Below, piece after piece: positions 38,881 to 47,908 of a DNA stretch of 59,843 nucleotides (positions are counted from its first letter, which is position 1; every line of letters begins with the position of its first letter). The DNA lies in contig CANIBZ010000012.1 of assembly GCA_947466425.1 (NCBI GenBank), positions 1 through 59,843 of the forward strand, written 5' to 3'. The stretch is from Flavobacteriales bacterium (lineage in GTDB: Bacteria > Bacteroidota > Bacteroidia > Flavobacteriales_D > Sanyastnellaceae). Below the pieces are notes generated by a model that made no database searches, was not told the DNA's origin, and saw only the letters and a program-made list of their open reading frames with translations. The position numbers were made by a program, and so were the translations under genes.

Positions 38881-39453
38881 TCTCGAGAGTTTATTTCTAT
38901 TTCTTCTGGCATCTGCTAAAAGACTCTTTCGATTGTCGTGCAATAATTTACCCACTTGGTAAGTATGAAATAAGAGTAAAACAACCAAGGCAAAACCAAG
39001 CAGGGCAAAAAAGATAATATGCCAAGGCGTCCAATTCCATTGGTGTAAGAAAAAGGAAAAGCCAACAATTGCGACTATGGATGCGGGACACATGTTCAAC
39101 TGAAACTGATAACGATCTATTAAAAAACTCATGTATTTCCTTCTTAGACTTTCTGTTCTTTCAAGTTCCAACGATAAATAATCTTCCCATACTTGAGCAA
39201 ACTTTTTACAGTGACATGCTTCAAGAATGTGATCTATTTGAAGTTCTAGTTTCACGCCGAATAGATGAAATATTAAGCCAAAGGCTAAACTAAAAAAGAA
39301 TAGAACGAATAAAACAAGCGAAGAATCTAAATGACACAAATCTTCTTTAAAGTTGAAGTGCAAAATGAGACTGTAAGGAAAAACACCGAAAAACCCTGGG
39401 GTTAAAATTGAGAAAAGTAAGCGACTCGATTGCTTGGTAATGAGTTCATTCAT
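38857..39453 (-). CDS. Membrane protein of unknown function
   Basis: 198 residues. Two hydrophobic helices near the N-terminus (about residues 12-30 and 42-62, VLFVLFFFSLAFGLIFHLFGV), a soluble helical loop with Arg/Glu-rich LSLELERTESLRRKYMSFL, and two more helices (ASIVAIVGFSFFLHQW, IIFFALLGFALVVLLLFHTY). The C-terminal RYRGNYVV lies in array D2 and may be repeat-derived. A TACG-N8-CGTA site sits 75 bp upstream of its ATG, which suggests membership of the LuxR-linked regulon. No family recognised. Confidence 0.65.
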   Translation of the reverse strand: MNELITKQSSRLLFSILTPGFFGVFPYSLILHFNFKEDLCHLDSSLVLFVLFFFSLAFGLIFHLFGVKLELQIDHILEACHCKKFAQVWEDYLSLELERTESLRRKYMSFLIDRYQFQLNMCPASIVAIVGFSFFLHQWNWTPWHIIFFALLGFALVVLLLFHTYQVGKLLHDNRKSLLADARRNRNKLSRYRGNYVV

Positions 39454-39527
39454 AGCACTTTATTTATCAATACAGAAATAGTTTCATTCATCAGTTCAAA
39501 ATAAATGTGACCTCAAGAGAATGACAA

Positions 39528-39543
39528 TACGCATTGTAGCGTA
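39528..39543 (-). promoter_or_regulatory. TACG-N8-CGTA site 1 (putative LuxR-regulator operator)
   Basis: On the minus strand TACGCTACAATGCGTA, followed by TTGTC. It is 75 bp upstream of the membrane-protein gene starting at 39453 and matches sites 2 and 4 over a longer block (TACGnnnnAnTGCGTATTG). Confidence 0.65.
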
Positions 39544-39582
39544 CATTTTTTTGTGATTGTTTCATTGAATGGGGCTTAAAGA

Positions 39583-39676
39583 CCAATTACGCAGTAAGAA
39601 TTATGAATCCCGATAGCTATCGGGAGGAATTATGCAATAGGAATAAAACCTTCGGTTTTCCAATAACGTAGTTCCT
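39583..39676. repeat. Mini-hairpin array D3
   Basis: ATTAC-GCA-GTAA and AACC-TTC-GGTT units plus a longer palindrome CCCGATAGCTATCGGG (39609-39624). It includes the 50-bp block shared with D2 and ends at the 3' end of the T9SS gene at 39680. Confidence 0.85.
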
Positions 39677-39679
39677 TGT

Positions 39680-40579
39680 TCACTCTTCAACAACCAACCT
39701 CTCACTCACCTCTTCCCCATTCTCAAATCTTGCTCTGACAGTATAAATGCCTTTCGCGTATTCGGAGACATTCACTTGCATTTGTATTCTACCTAAAACT
39801 TTTTCGGTATGCATAAGCTGTCCGGTTGCCTTGAAGATTTGAATGGTTTGTGGAATGTGAGCGGATTCGAATTGAAGGGAGCTTTGATTGGCGGCGGGGC
39901 TTGGGAAGATGGAGAAAGAAGAAGTCGACATTTCTTCAACTGCAATTGGAGTGCAGCAAGTATAAGGTATTATTAAATTAGATGGAGTCCAATCGTTATG
40001 AAACAGTAAAAGGCCATTTTTATCATAGAAACATTGAAAAAAAGGCATATTCTCTGGCCCATCTGGTTCCTCAATACCCCAGAGGTTCGAACCGATTCCC
40101 TCGATGTAAGTCAACTCCATGCTATAATAGAGGTAAGGACTCCCATTGTATGACATGTGAAAAACCCTACGTGGCACAAAATCCGCATACTCAACAGTGT
40201 CAATGGCTGAAACAACCATACTATAAGTCGGCCGATCTGCTAATAGAATTGAATCTCCAACTGTCAAATCCCAATCGAAATACAATATTCCATCTCTATA
40301 CCATTTATTTCCAACTTGCTTGAATGTTGAGAAAGAAGACTGATCAATGAAAACGTTACAATTCGGAACTTGAACGGCGATATTTTGATATGCCAAACTT
40401 CCGTCAAATTCAATGTATTCGTTTAGTTTATATGCCCCATTAGTTTGGCTATAGAAATCATTAATCATATTTAAAGTTACCCATGCACTTCCGTCAGTTG
40501 GCAAAGCAAGCACTTCCGTAGTTTGAGCATTAATTTTAGCTAAAAAACAAAGAAAAAATATTATAATTTGAACTCTCAT
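39680..40579 (-). CDS. T9SS-secreted protein of unknown function
   Basis: 299 residues. A signal peptide ends at KINAQ. The central domain is beta-rich (WVTLNMINDFYSQ, FDWDLTVGDSILLADRPTYSMVVSAIDTVEYADFVPRRVFHMSYNG, YIEGIGSNLWGIEEPDGP), the form seen in many single-domain Bacteroidota exoproteins. The C-terminal T9SS sorting domain reads FSIFPSPAANQSSLQFE...YAKGIYTVRARFENGEEVSERLVVEE. It follows the giant T9SS gene by 12 nt and is likely in its operon, so it may share the control sites near 45.9 kb. Confidence 0.8.
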   Translation of the reverse strand: MRVQIIIFFLCFLAKINAQTTEVLALPTDGSAWVTLNMINDFYSQTNGAYKLNEYIEFDGSLAYQNIAVQVPNCNVFIDQSSFSTFKQVGNKWYRDGILYFDWDLTVGDSILLADRPTYSMVVSAIDTVEYADFVPRRVFHMSYNGSPYLYYSMELTYIEGIGSNLWGIEEPDGPENMPFFQCFYDKNGLLLFHNDWTPSNLIIPYTCCTPIAVEEMSTSSFSIFPSPAANQSSLQFESAHIPQTIQIFKATGQLMHTEKVLGRIQMQVNVSEYAKGIYTVRARFENGEEVSERLVVEE

Positions 40580-40591
40580 ATTGCTCGATTA

Positions 40592-43500
40592 TTAATGTTT
40601 AACCACGATTGATTTTGATTCAACCACTTTGCCATTCACAATCAAATCTATGATATACAAACCCGATTGCCAATTTCGAGCGTTTAAGTAATGAATGCCA
40701 TTGTCTTTCGATAAGTCTATTTGATCTATTAACTGACCGAGATTGTTGTAAATGTTCAAGGCTGAATTTCGTTGATCGGCTGGAAGGACAAAACCCACCG
40801 TGAAGTCTTCACTTACTGGATTCGGGTATACTTCCAACAGTGAAATACTGACGGGCTTTTCTTCCATTCGATTCACTTTCGATTTCGGAATTTCTGGGTA
40901 AACAAATTCACATTCAAACGGTTCCTTGGTAATTAATTCTAACGCCGATTTTACTTGCATTCGAATTGATTCCTCCGAATTCAATAAAGATTGAAGCGCT
41001 TGTTGTTGACTTGAATCGGCATAGGCATAACCACCGTTATTCGCGATCTCAAAAATAATGTCATTCAATGCATTTTCTTCGGCAGAAAGGGTGTCTCGCA
41101 AATAAGCTTCATATACCGTAGACGCTTCTTCAAATTTGCCTTGTGCGCGGTATATTTCGTAGAGCATGGCAGATTCAGACAAATCATTGTTCGTCTCAAA
41201 AAGTGCCTCCATTTCAGAATAGTTTCTAACCAAGGTGTCACTCGAAAGTTCTAACTCCAATAACTTCCCAAATGCTCTGTTTTTGTTAATGTTCGCGGCC
41301 TTAATTGCAGTTTCTTTCTGCAATCGTTCATTACCTCCATCTTGATACTCGTTAATTAAACCAAGAAAATAACTTGGTAAAGCAATCTCGTTGTTAATTC
41401 GCTTCAATAAAACTGGATCTAAAGGAGAACATGCAATGAGCAATTCCGATAAATGCCATGGATTCATTGAAGCAGATCGATCCAATAATGTATCCAATGC
41501 AGTTACACTTAAATAAGGACACAACGGAAGCAAGTTCTCCCGAATTAGTGCACTTGAATTAGCGAGATTCGAAATAAACGAAACAACAGCTCCAGTTTGA
41601 CCACCGTCTATCAATTGGTAGTATTGCGCTTTCTCTACATTAATTATTGAATCATTCAATTCTACCAACTCTACCAAAAGCGATTTCTCAGGTAACAAAG
41701 CGTGTTCAACCGGACAAGCATTCCATCTGGAAGTAAAGGGAATATTGTTTTCATCTACCAGTACATTGCTTGTGATGTTATCGGGTACCACAGCACTATT
41801 GGAATTAGAATCGTGTGCGTGATAATTTATAATTGTGCATCCCATGCAATTGAAGTAATCTGAAAAAGGGCTTGCTGTAGTTGAAGCATTCGCAAACAAG
41901 TTTCCAGCTAAATCGGAACTTGAGGTAACTTGAGGATAGGTCTGATGACCTTGTTCTACCGCAATTTCAGCAAATGATTCACCAGAATGAGGCACAACAG
42001 AATTGCTCCATGTTACATAGCTATATTTTCCGCACAAAAGCTGCAAGCCACCAAGGACGGGAGAGTTTTCTGCTTGGTCTCCTTCAGCAATAATGCCGTA
42101 CTTAAGATGGTCGAAGTCGTTCAAATAAATTTCGTTGGCATTTTCTGGACTGTCTTTCACGTAAACACCCACTGAATTGTATTGCAAATTTGCTTCACCC
42201 GCAAAAGCATTTCGAGACACATTGTAATGGTTGCATTTCCCCAGAAATATACCTGCGCAATGATCGTGATTTTGGATTTCAGGAATAATAAATTTGTTTC
42301 TGTAAATGGTAGTCGCATTTTGTGAACCCACCCAAATGCCATATTGATTGTCTTGAAATACCGAGTTTCGAATAACAGGATTTTGAATGCCCCCATCACC
42401 AGAGAGACGAATACCGTATTTAAAATTACGAAACAGCGAAGGGTGCGAGTAATCGCTGCTTGTTGTAAATAAAGTTTGGGCCGTAATGTCAGAAGGGTCT
42501 CCTTCATTAAATGCATTAATAGGACAGTTGCATGTACTGCTTACTATAGGACTTGATGCCAACGAATAAATTCCACTTCCTGCATTATTCTGTGAATAGG
42601 GTGAGGTTTGTGCAATTTCAAATTCACTGTTCGTGAAATGCACGCCATCAATTTCAAATAGAGAAACACGACAGTTCAAACTTGAAATTCCGGGAAGTTG
42701 CTCATCTACTAAAAATCTACAATTGTTAAATCTTGAGAGGTTGTTATATTCAATCGGCTGACTGTTGTTGTGAATATTGTTGTAGGATAGAAACTCGACA
42801 TCCTTAATGTTGTTGAGAAACATGGAATTGTCGCATTTTATTATGCCTCCAGTTGAATTCCAATTGTATTCCCAAGAATCTTCACCAATTAGTACTTCAG
42901 CGGTTCGAATGCCACATTTCGCGTGATTGATTCGTGCATTGTTCTTCAGTTCTACTACTCCTTGGTTCGCTGGTGCTTGGCTTAAACTGGAGTGTCCACG
43001 CACTTCTACCCCTTCCCAAAAAGCGTTGGAACAACCGTTGGTTAAAGTGCCGCCGTTCACTACCAATTTTCCTCCCGGCTCCACGATTAACCCCGCATTC
43101 TCAACAAAGGAAAGCGTAGAGGTTACGGTTAATACAGCCCCTGGTTCAACAACAATGGAGTGGTTTGCTAACGTGGGTATGGTTATTTGAGAATTTGCTG
43201 TAATGTGCAGATCGGCCATTGGCTCGCAAGACATGGCAGATTTCCAATAGCCTCTTCCGAAAGTAGAAATATAAATTTCATTGTGAAAAACATCGAATTC
43301 AATATCCGTGATCACACAATTCGGTAAATCTTGATTCACATTAATCCAATGCGGCTGAGACTGAGTAAGGTCACAATAGAATAAACCTATATCTGTGGCA
43401 GCCAGTAAGTCTTTGCCCAAGGTAGGTGCAAATTGCAAATCGTTAATGGGTAATCTTGGTAAGCCTGAAGATAGGTTAGTGACAGTTGCATTATCAATTA

Positions 43501-45802
43501 GGTCTTGATCGTTCAGAGTCAGGTCTATATTCAATTCAAAAAAACGTTTTATTGGATTTGAAGTGGATAGCTCAGAACCGTTTAGTCCAATGTAAATTAC
43601 ACCAGGATTTTTGGGGTCAATTTCAAGCGCATTAATTCCATAATATTGTAAAAATTCGTTAACTTCAGGAGCAGTGTTAAATGCCGTTGTTATATCTAGC
43701 CACGTTAACCCTCCATTGCGCGTGAGATATAATTTTTTCTCTGCGGGACTATTCCAATACGCACCTTCGTTGGCAACGACCATGATATTCGGATTCGATT
43801 TTGAAACTTTTAATGCCCGAATAGGTGAAGAGGCTAACGGATCGACTACCAGCTCGGTAAATATTGGGGTAGGTGTAAATTGGAGCTTACCTACTTTTTT
43901 CTCACCTCCTACAAAAGCGAAATTGGGATCTTGCCAATTGCGGTCGAAAGGCGCATTCCAACGAGCTTTAAAGGCACTCATTGTTGGAAGGGTATAGGTG
44001 GAAGTAAACATATTCGAATTATTTAAATCCAACTCACTTAAATCTAAACTATTAAGAAACCCACCTCCTTGATATTTCGTAAATAAATAATCAGGATTGG
44101 TTTCGTAATGCAAAATACCGTCATACCTGTCGCCACCTAACGCAAGATAGAATGAATTGTTCTTAAAGTAAATTTCGGAATTATCTTGAGTTCCTCCAGT
44201 AAAAAAAGGTTGATTTGGCTGGTAAACATCGAAACCATAAATTTGAGTTACCCCAAGTCCAGTTCCGTTAAAGTTTGTTGCTAGAAAGGCCGCACTTGAG
44301 TTGACAACTTTCGAAATACCACCGTCTTCACAAACAAAAATTAAATCACCTTGTGAAGCCTCATTTGTGAAAACCGCCAGATTTCTGATGTCGGCGTGAA
44401 TTGAATAGCCTGAAGTGTTCGAGACATCTGAGGGCATATTCGTGTTAAGATTGTATTTTTTGAAATTAAGACCGCCCACATAAATGATATTAGCTTCAAT
44501 AGGGGAACATTCAAATTCTAATTTCCATTGACTTATTGATACTCCAAGATTTGTATTAGGAAGTAAATTCCAGGTAGAACCTGATTTTTTAAAGATTCGG
44601 GATTGAGCATTCCCAAATTTCTTTTCTAGGGAATAGAATAGACCTCCATTGAAATTCGAAAAACTAACGTTTAATATTTCGCTCACTGAATTGTTCGATG
44701 GACTGGAATCTGCTAATTGAGAGACAAAGACCCAGTTAACAGAATTAGAAATGGCTGTTTCTGCATTTATACTATGCCACACTTCGGCGGGATGATATTT
44801 GTAAAGATTTAGACCATCAGTGCCAATCGAATATGATTCCTGACCCGCTGAGCAAACAATCACCTCGTTCCAATTGTAGCGATTAACATCTAAATCTACT
44901 AAAATCTTTTTCTTATATGCGCATGATTGGGTTAAATGAGAAGTGAGCGCTGTTTGTGTTGAGGTGATTACGGACTGATCTAATGCATCGACAGTTGTAA
45001 AGGCATTTACTCCGAATATTATTTCATACGTACTCCATGCGTCCTTCGTGCGAAAGACCTGAAAGTTTGAAATGGCGTATTGCTGAGAGGGATTAATGGG
45101 GTTTATTTTAATTTTCCAAATATTGTCGTTCCAAATCTCATTTGTGAAACTCAGTCCTGTCGGTTGCCAAGTATTACCCGCATCTGTACTTTTATAAATA
45201 CCAAGACCATAATAGGCAATGTCATGGATGTTTTCCATACCTGAATTCAAACCAATGGATGCATAGAGAATATTATTGTTAGTTGGGTCAATAACTATCT
45301 CCTGACATCCGACAGCCATTGGTATGCTACCATCTGTAACATTGTGCCAGTTGGCACCAGAATCGGTTGTTTTCCAGATGCCAGATGTTGGCGATCCCGC
45401 GTAGCAAACAACACCAGGGTTTGTGGACGTGGTTGCAAAACAATCGATTCGACCTTGATGGTGCGTATATATGCTTGTTAAATTTGTTGGTCCTATAAAT
45501 TCCCAATCAAAATTGGTATTTAGCGAGCGGTAGGGGTGTGCGCTTTCACTTTCTTCTTTCAAGACCTTGAAATATTGCAAAGGATCTAAACCGTGATTGG
45601 TGTGCATGCGGTCGAATATGTATTCGTATGATTTTCCTGCTTGCCCGCTTTCACTTTCTCCGGTCTCGCCTTCTTGCTCGGAAGAAGAAAAATCGTGAAT
45701 GTGTTTGCCGTAGTTCAAATAATAATTGGTAAAATCCAACTGTTGTCCGTTCGTTGTGGCAACAAATAAAATGGTAATTAGACTGGATAAAAAAAGTTTC
45801 AT
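40592..45802 (-). CDS. Giant T9SS-secreted protein: sialidase/BNR-like propeller plus right-handed beta-helix
   Basis: 1736 residues. A signal peptide ends at TTNGQ. Residues 100-860 contain repeated BNR/sortilin-like motifs (GIWKTTDSGANWHNV, GIYKSTDAGNTWQPTG, KLYLTRNGGLTWLDIT, GYWKSAMSC), the pattern of large propeller exoproteins. Residues about 870-1330 read as a parallel beta-helix (LVVNGGTLTNGC, NSVFQDNQYGIWVGSQNATTIYRNKF). A helical region follows, then the T9SS sorting domain (LEVYPNPVSEDFTVGF...SGLYIIDLIVNGKVVESKSIVVKH). Probably a surface adhesin or glycan-binding protein. Two TACG-N8-CGTA sites lie 76-181 bp upstream. Confidence 0.88.
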   Translation of the reverse strand: MKLFLSSLITILFVATTNGQQLDFTNYYLNYGKHIHDFSSSEQEGETGESESGQAGKSYEYIFDRMHTNHGLDPLQYFKVLKEESESAHPYRSLNTNFDWEFIGPTNLTSIYTHHQGRIDCFATTSTNPGVVCYAGSPTSGIWKTTDSGANWHNVTDGSIPMAVGCQEIVIDPTNNNILYASIGLNSGMENIHDIAYYGLGIYKSTDAGNTWQPTGLSFTNEIWNDNIWKIKINPINPSQQYAISNFQVFRTKDAWSTYEIIFGVNAFTTVDALDQSVITSTQTALTSHLTQSCAYKKKILVDLDVNRYNWNEVIVCSAGQESYSIGTDGLNLYKYHPAEVWHSINAETAISNSVNWVFVSQLADSSPSNNSVSEILNVSFSNFNGGLFYSLEKKFGNAQSRIFKKSGSTWNLLPNTNLGVSISQWKLEFECSPIEANIIYVGGLNFKKYNLNTNMPSDVSNTSGYSIHADIRNLAVFTNEASQGDLIFVCEDGGISKVVNSSAAFLATNFNGTGLGVTQIYGFDVYQPNQPFFTGGTQDNSEIYFKNNSFYLALGGDRYDGILHYETNPDYLFTKYQGGGFLNSLDLSELDLNNSNMFTSTYTLPTMSAFKARWNAPFDRNWQDPNFAFVGGEKKVGKLQFTPTPIFTELVVDPLASSPIRALKVSKSNPNIMVVANEGAYWNSPAEKKLYLTRNGGLTWLDITTAFNTAPEVNEFLQYYGINALEIDPKNPGVIYIGLNGSELSTSNPIKRFFELNIDLTLNDQDLIDNATVTNLSSGLPRLPINDLQFAPTLGKDLLAATDIGLFYCDLTQSQPHWINVNQDLPNCVITDIEFDVFHNEIYISTFGRGYWKSAMSCEPMADLHITANSQITIPTLANHSIVVEPGAVLTVTSTLSFVENAGLIVEPGGKLVVNGGTLTNGCSNAFWEGVEVRGHSSLSQAPANQGVVELKNNARINHAKCGIRTAEVLIGEDSWEYNWNSTGGIIKCDNSMFLNNIKDVEFLSYNNIHNNSQPIEYNNLSRFNNCRFLVDEQLPGISSLNCRVSLFEIDGVHFTNSEFEIAQTSPYSQNNAGSGIYSLASSPIVSSTCNCPINAFNEGDPSDITAQTLFTTSSDYSHPSLFRNFKYGIRLSGDGGIQNPVIRNSVFQDNQYGIWVGSQNATTIYRNKFIIPEIQNHDHCAGIFLGKCNHYNVSRNAFAGEANLQYNSVGVYVKDSPENANEIYLNDFDHLKYGIIAEGDQAENSPVLGGLQLLCGKYSYVTWSNSVVPHSGESFAEIAVEQGHQTYPQVTSSSDLAGNLFANASTTASPFSDYFNCMGCTIINYHAHDSNSNSAVVPDNITSNVLVDENNIPFTSRWNACPVEHALLPEKSLLVELVELNDSIINVEKAQYYQLIDGGQTGAVVSFISNLANSSALIRENLLPLCPYLSVTALDTLLDRSASMNPWHLSELLIACSPLDPVLLKRINNEIALPSYFLGLINEYQDGGNERLQKETAIKAANINKNRAFGKLLELELSSDTLVRNYSEMEALFETNNDLSESAMLYEIYRAQGKFEEASTVYEAYLRDTLSAEENALNDIIFEIANNGGYAYADSSQQQALQSLLNSEESIRMQVKSALELITKEPFECEFVYPEIPKSKVNRMEEKPVSISLLEVYPNPVSEDFTVGFVLPADQRNSALNIYNNLGQLIDQIDLSKDNGIHYLNARNWQSGLYIIDLIVNGKVVESKSIVVKH

Positions 45803-45877
45803 CAGAAAGTTAATTTGATTAGAAATAATTGGAGAATAATTTTCAGCTAAACAAAACCTTTAGATAAAAGCTAGCAA

Positions 45878-45893
45878 TACGCAATACCACGTA
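45878..45893 (-). promoter_or_regulatory. TACG-N8-CGTA site 2
   Basis: On the minus strand TACGTGGTATTGCGTA, followed by TTGCT, 76 bp upstream of the giant T9SS gene. It is aligned with sites 1 and 4 beyond the core. Confidence 0.65.
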
Positions 45894-45967
45894 CTTTTTC
45901 TCAGCCGAAATTCACGAATCGAAATCAGTATTTCCCGAAAAAATCAGGTGGTTTTGAATTTTTCACA

Positions 45968-45983
45968 TACGTATTTATACGTA
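45968..45983. promoter_or_regulatory. TACG-N8-CGTA site 3
   Basis: TACGTATTTATACGTA, identical to site 5 at 52441-52456. Located between the divergent T9SS gene and the two-component operon. Confidence 0.6.
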
Positions 45984-46144
45984 TTTTTTGGAAGTGTTAG
46001 AAAACCTGTTCGTAAAACAAATCACTGTTTTTCAGTATGCTAATGGAAATTGTAGTTTGCATGTTAGAGTGAAATAATCACAAGAGAACTTTTTTTGTTG
46101 AACTCCTCCCCTATTTTTGAAGAAACCTTTAAAACAAAACTACC

Positions 46145-46465
46145 ATGACATTCACAGGAAACGAAGGAGCTGTAATTACACTTGCAGAAGGTGCTGAAAT
46201 GACCGCAAACTACCGCGCAACAATTAACGTTGGTGAAACCATTGGGCATGCAGTTGGAAAAAATCTAGTTAATGCCATTTTGAATCAAACAGGGTGCATG
46301 GGAATTCGATTGTACTATGCAATGAACAACAAAGGGGAGAAACAACTCGTATTGGTTGGTATAGATGCTAATGGTGATGATTTGTCACAGGGAGTTATCG
46401 TTGATAAAGTTCCTAATTGTCCCCCAATTTGCGGTAAGACAAATTCTTTGAATTCTGATTTTTAA
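46145..46465 (+). CDS. Small conserved-looking protein in the two-component operon
   Basis: 106 residues, no signal peptide or membrane segment. MTFTGNEGAVITLAEGAEMTANYRATINVGETIGHAVGKNLVNAILNQTGCMGIRLYYAMNNKGEKQLVLVGIDANGDDL looks like a compact globular domain ending in a Cys-bearing tail (KVPNCPPICG). I recall similar small proteins in other Bacteroidota but know of no function. The TAATG junction makes it translationally coupled to the membrane protein that follows, then kinase and regulator. It may be a ligand, co-sensor or output of that system. Confidence 0.65.
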   Translation: MTFTGNEGAVITLAEGAEMTANYRATINVGETIGHAVGKNLVNAILNQTGCMGIRLYYAMNNKGEKQLVLVGIDANGDDLSQGVIVDKVPNCPPICGKTNSLNSDF

Positions 46466-47127
46466 TGTCCGGATTATTCTACTTTGAAATTATTTTTCAT
46501 GTTTTCCCTTTGTTTGTTTTTTTTTATTATAAAAACATCCTAAAATTTGATAAAAACAATTTTCTCATTGTTGGACTTATTTTTTCCTCGTTTCTAGCTG
46601 ACTTAATAGGACTTTGGTTAGCCAATTCTGGAATAGACACAAACCTAGTCTCAACCCTTTATATCATTGCAGAACGCATAATAAGTGTACTCATCGTCAT
46701 TTCTTTTTCTTCAATATCGTTGAAAATTAAAAAACTACTTTTGACAACGGTCACAATTATCTCAATTTACCAAATTGTTTCCAGTATTATTAATGGTTGC
46801 TTAATATATAACGATTACATCAATTTCATATCAGGAGTTATTTTATGTCTGTTTTCGTTGCATACTTTGTTTACTTTGATTAGCCAAACTATTGCTGATT
46901 CTTCCGAAATTGACATTCGTATATGGCCCGTAATTGCATTATTCTTCTTCATGTCGGCAACGTTAATACCAGACATGATTACCAATATTGATGATTCAAT
47001 GGAATTCCCAATATTCTTTCAGTATGTTCGCATAGGAGTAACCATTGGAAGCAATATCATTCGTGATTGTCTTTTCGCCTTTTTCTTTTTTCAAGTAAAA
47101 AAAATGAATTATGTTACAGGTAAATGA
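46465..47127 (+). CDS. Polytopic membrane protein upstream of the histidine kinase (candidate sensor)
   Basis: 220 residues with about six or seven hydrophobic helices (ETIFHVFPLFVFFYY-type start, IVGLIFSSFLADLIGLWLA, IISVLIVISFSSISL, LLLTTVTIISIYQIV, FISGVILCLFSLHTLFTLI, IWPVIALFFFMSATLIPDMI, FAFFFFQVKK). No enzyme motif. It overlaps the kinase gene by 17 nt and the small gene by 1 nt. The kinase itself has only one N-terminal helix and no sensor domain, so this protein could provide the missing sensing module. Confidence 0.7.
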   Translation: MSGLFYFEIIFHVFPLFVFFYYKNILKFDKNNFLIVGLIFSSFLADLIGLWLANSGIDTNLVSTLYIIAERIISVLIVISFSSISLKIKKLLLTTVTIISIYQIVSSIINGCLIYNDYINFISGVILCLFSLHTLFTLISQTIADSSEIDIRIWPVIALFFFMSATLIPDMITNIDDSMEFPIFFQYVRIGVTIGSNIIRDCLFAFFFFQVKKMNYVTGK

Positions 47128-47908
47128 GATTTACGTCTTTGCTTCGATCTTTTCATTTTTGATAAGCATCCTTTTGGTTGTTGTTATTTGGATACTCGCG
47201 AAATTGTATATTTCCAAAATTAAAATGCAAAACGAATTTCAAGCTACTATGCAACGGGCAATTGTTGAAGCGCAAGAGAAAGAGCGCGAGGTGCTCTCAG
47301 ATAATCTCCACGACGATTTCGGACCGCAATTAGGGATTTTATTGAAACAACTTGAGACTGCAGAAAAGCGCGACGAGTCTTATTCCTTCTCACAGAGTCA
47401 ATTGGAAAAAATAACACTCAAAATTGAAGAGCTCGCTGAAGACATTCGAAAATACTCCAGTGAAATCTTTCCCACCCAATTCAAAAAATTAGGTTTAATC
47501 AAATCACTCGAAAATAATTTCATCGATCTGGAATCGGAAAATAAAATCATAGAATTTCGATGCGACGTTCAACAAAAACTTCACTTCAGCCTTATCGATG
47601 AACTGGCCCTATACCGCACCGTAAATGAAGCGGTTTCTAACATCATGAAACATTCACGTCCGACCGCGTTAGAATGTATCATTGAAATTGTAAAACATAA
47701 ATTAAGCATTGGTCTTACGCACAACGGACTACATTTTAGTCAGGCCGAATTCATGGAAGAAGCGCAAAATGGTGCAGGCAAAGGCTGTTCTTCCATACTG
47801 AATCGAACGCTCATGCTTGGGGGCACTGTGACTATTGAGAGAGTATTCAATGAATTAACTTATATAGAATTTATAATACCCCTACCGCGCCATGTCGAAA
47901 CCCATTGA
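47111..47908 (+). CDS. Histidine kinase of the NarL/HisKA_3 type
   Basis: 265 residues. One transmembrane helix (ASIFSFLISILLVVVIWILAKL), then the dimerisation/phosphoacceptor helix EKEREVLSDNLHDDFGPQLGILLKQLE, with His in LHDD. The N box is NEAVSNIMKHS. The G1 box is atypical (LTHNGLHF instead of DDGxGF), and the G2-like element is GKGCSSILNRTLML. It overlaps the regulator gene by 17 nt, ensuring equal expression. It is a clear paralogue of the kinase at 58782-59555, which shares the same altered boxes (FTHDGIPF, GRGCSSILNRTLML). Confidence 0.88.
   Translation: MLQVNEIYVFASIFSFLISILLVVVIWILAKLYISKIKMQNEFQATMQRAIVEAQEKEREVLSDNLHDDFGPQLGILLKQLETAEKRDESYSFSQSQLEKITLKIEELAEDIRKYSSEIFPTQFKKLGLIKSLENNFIDLESENKIIEFRCDVQQKLHFSLIDELALYRTVNEAVSNIMKHSRPTALECIIEIVKHKLSIGLTHNGLHFSQAEFMEEAQNGAGKGCSSILNRTLMLGGTVTIERVFNELTYIEFIIPLPRHVETH

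Larger units (their letters stand above)
45803..46144. promoter_or_regulatory. 342-bp divergent regulatory region with two TACG-N8-CGTA sites
   Basis: No gene is visible. It separates the giant T9SS gene (minus) from the two-component operon (plus). It holds operator-like sites at 45878-45893 and 45968-45983 and a TATTTTTG box at 46112-46119 before the + strand operon. Confidence 0.6.
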
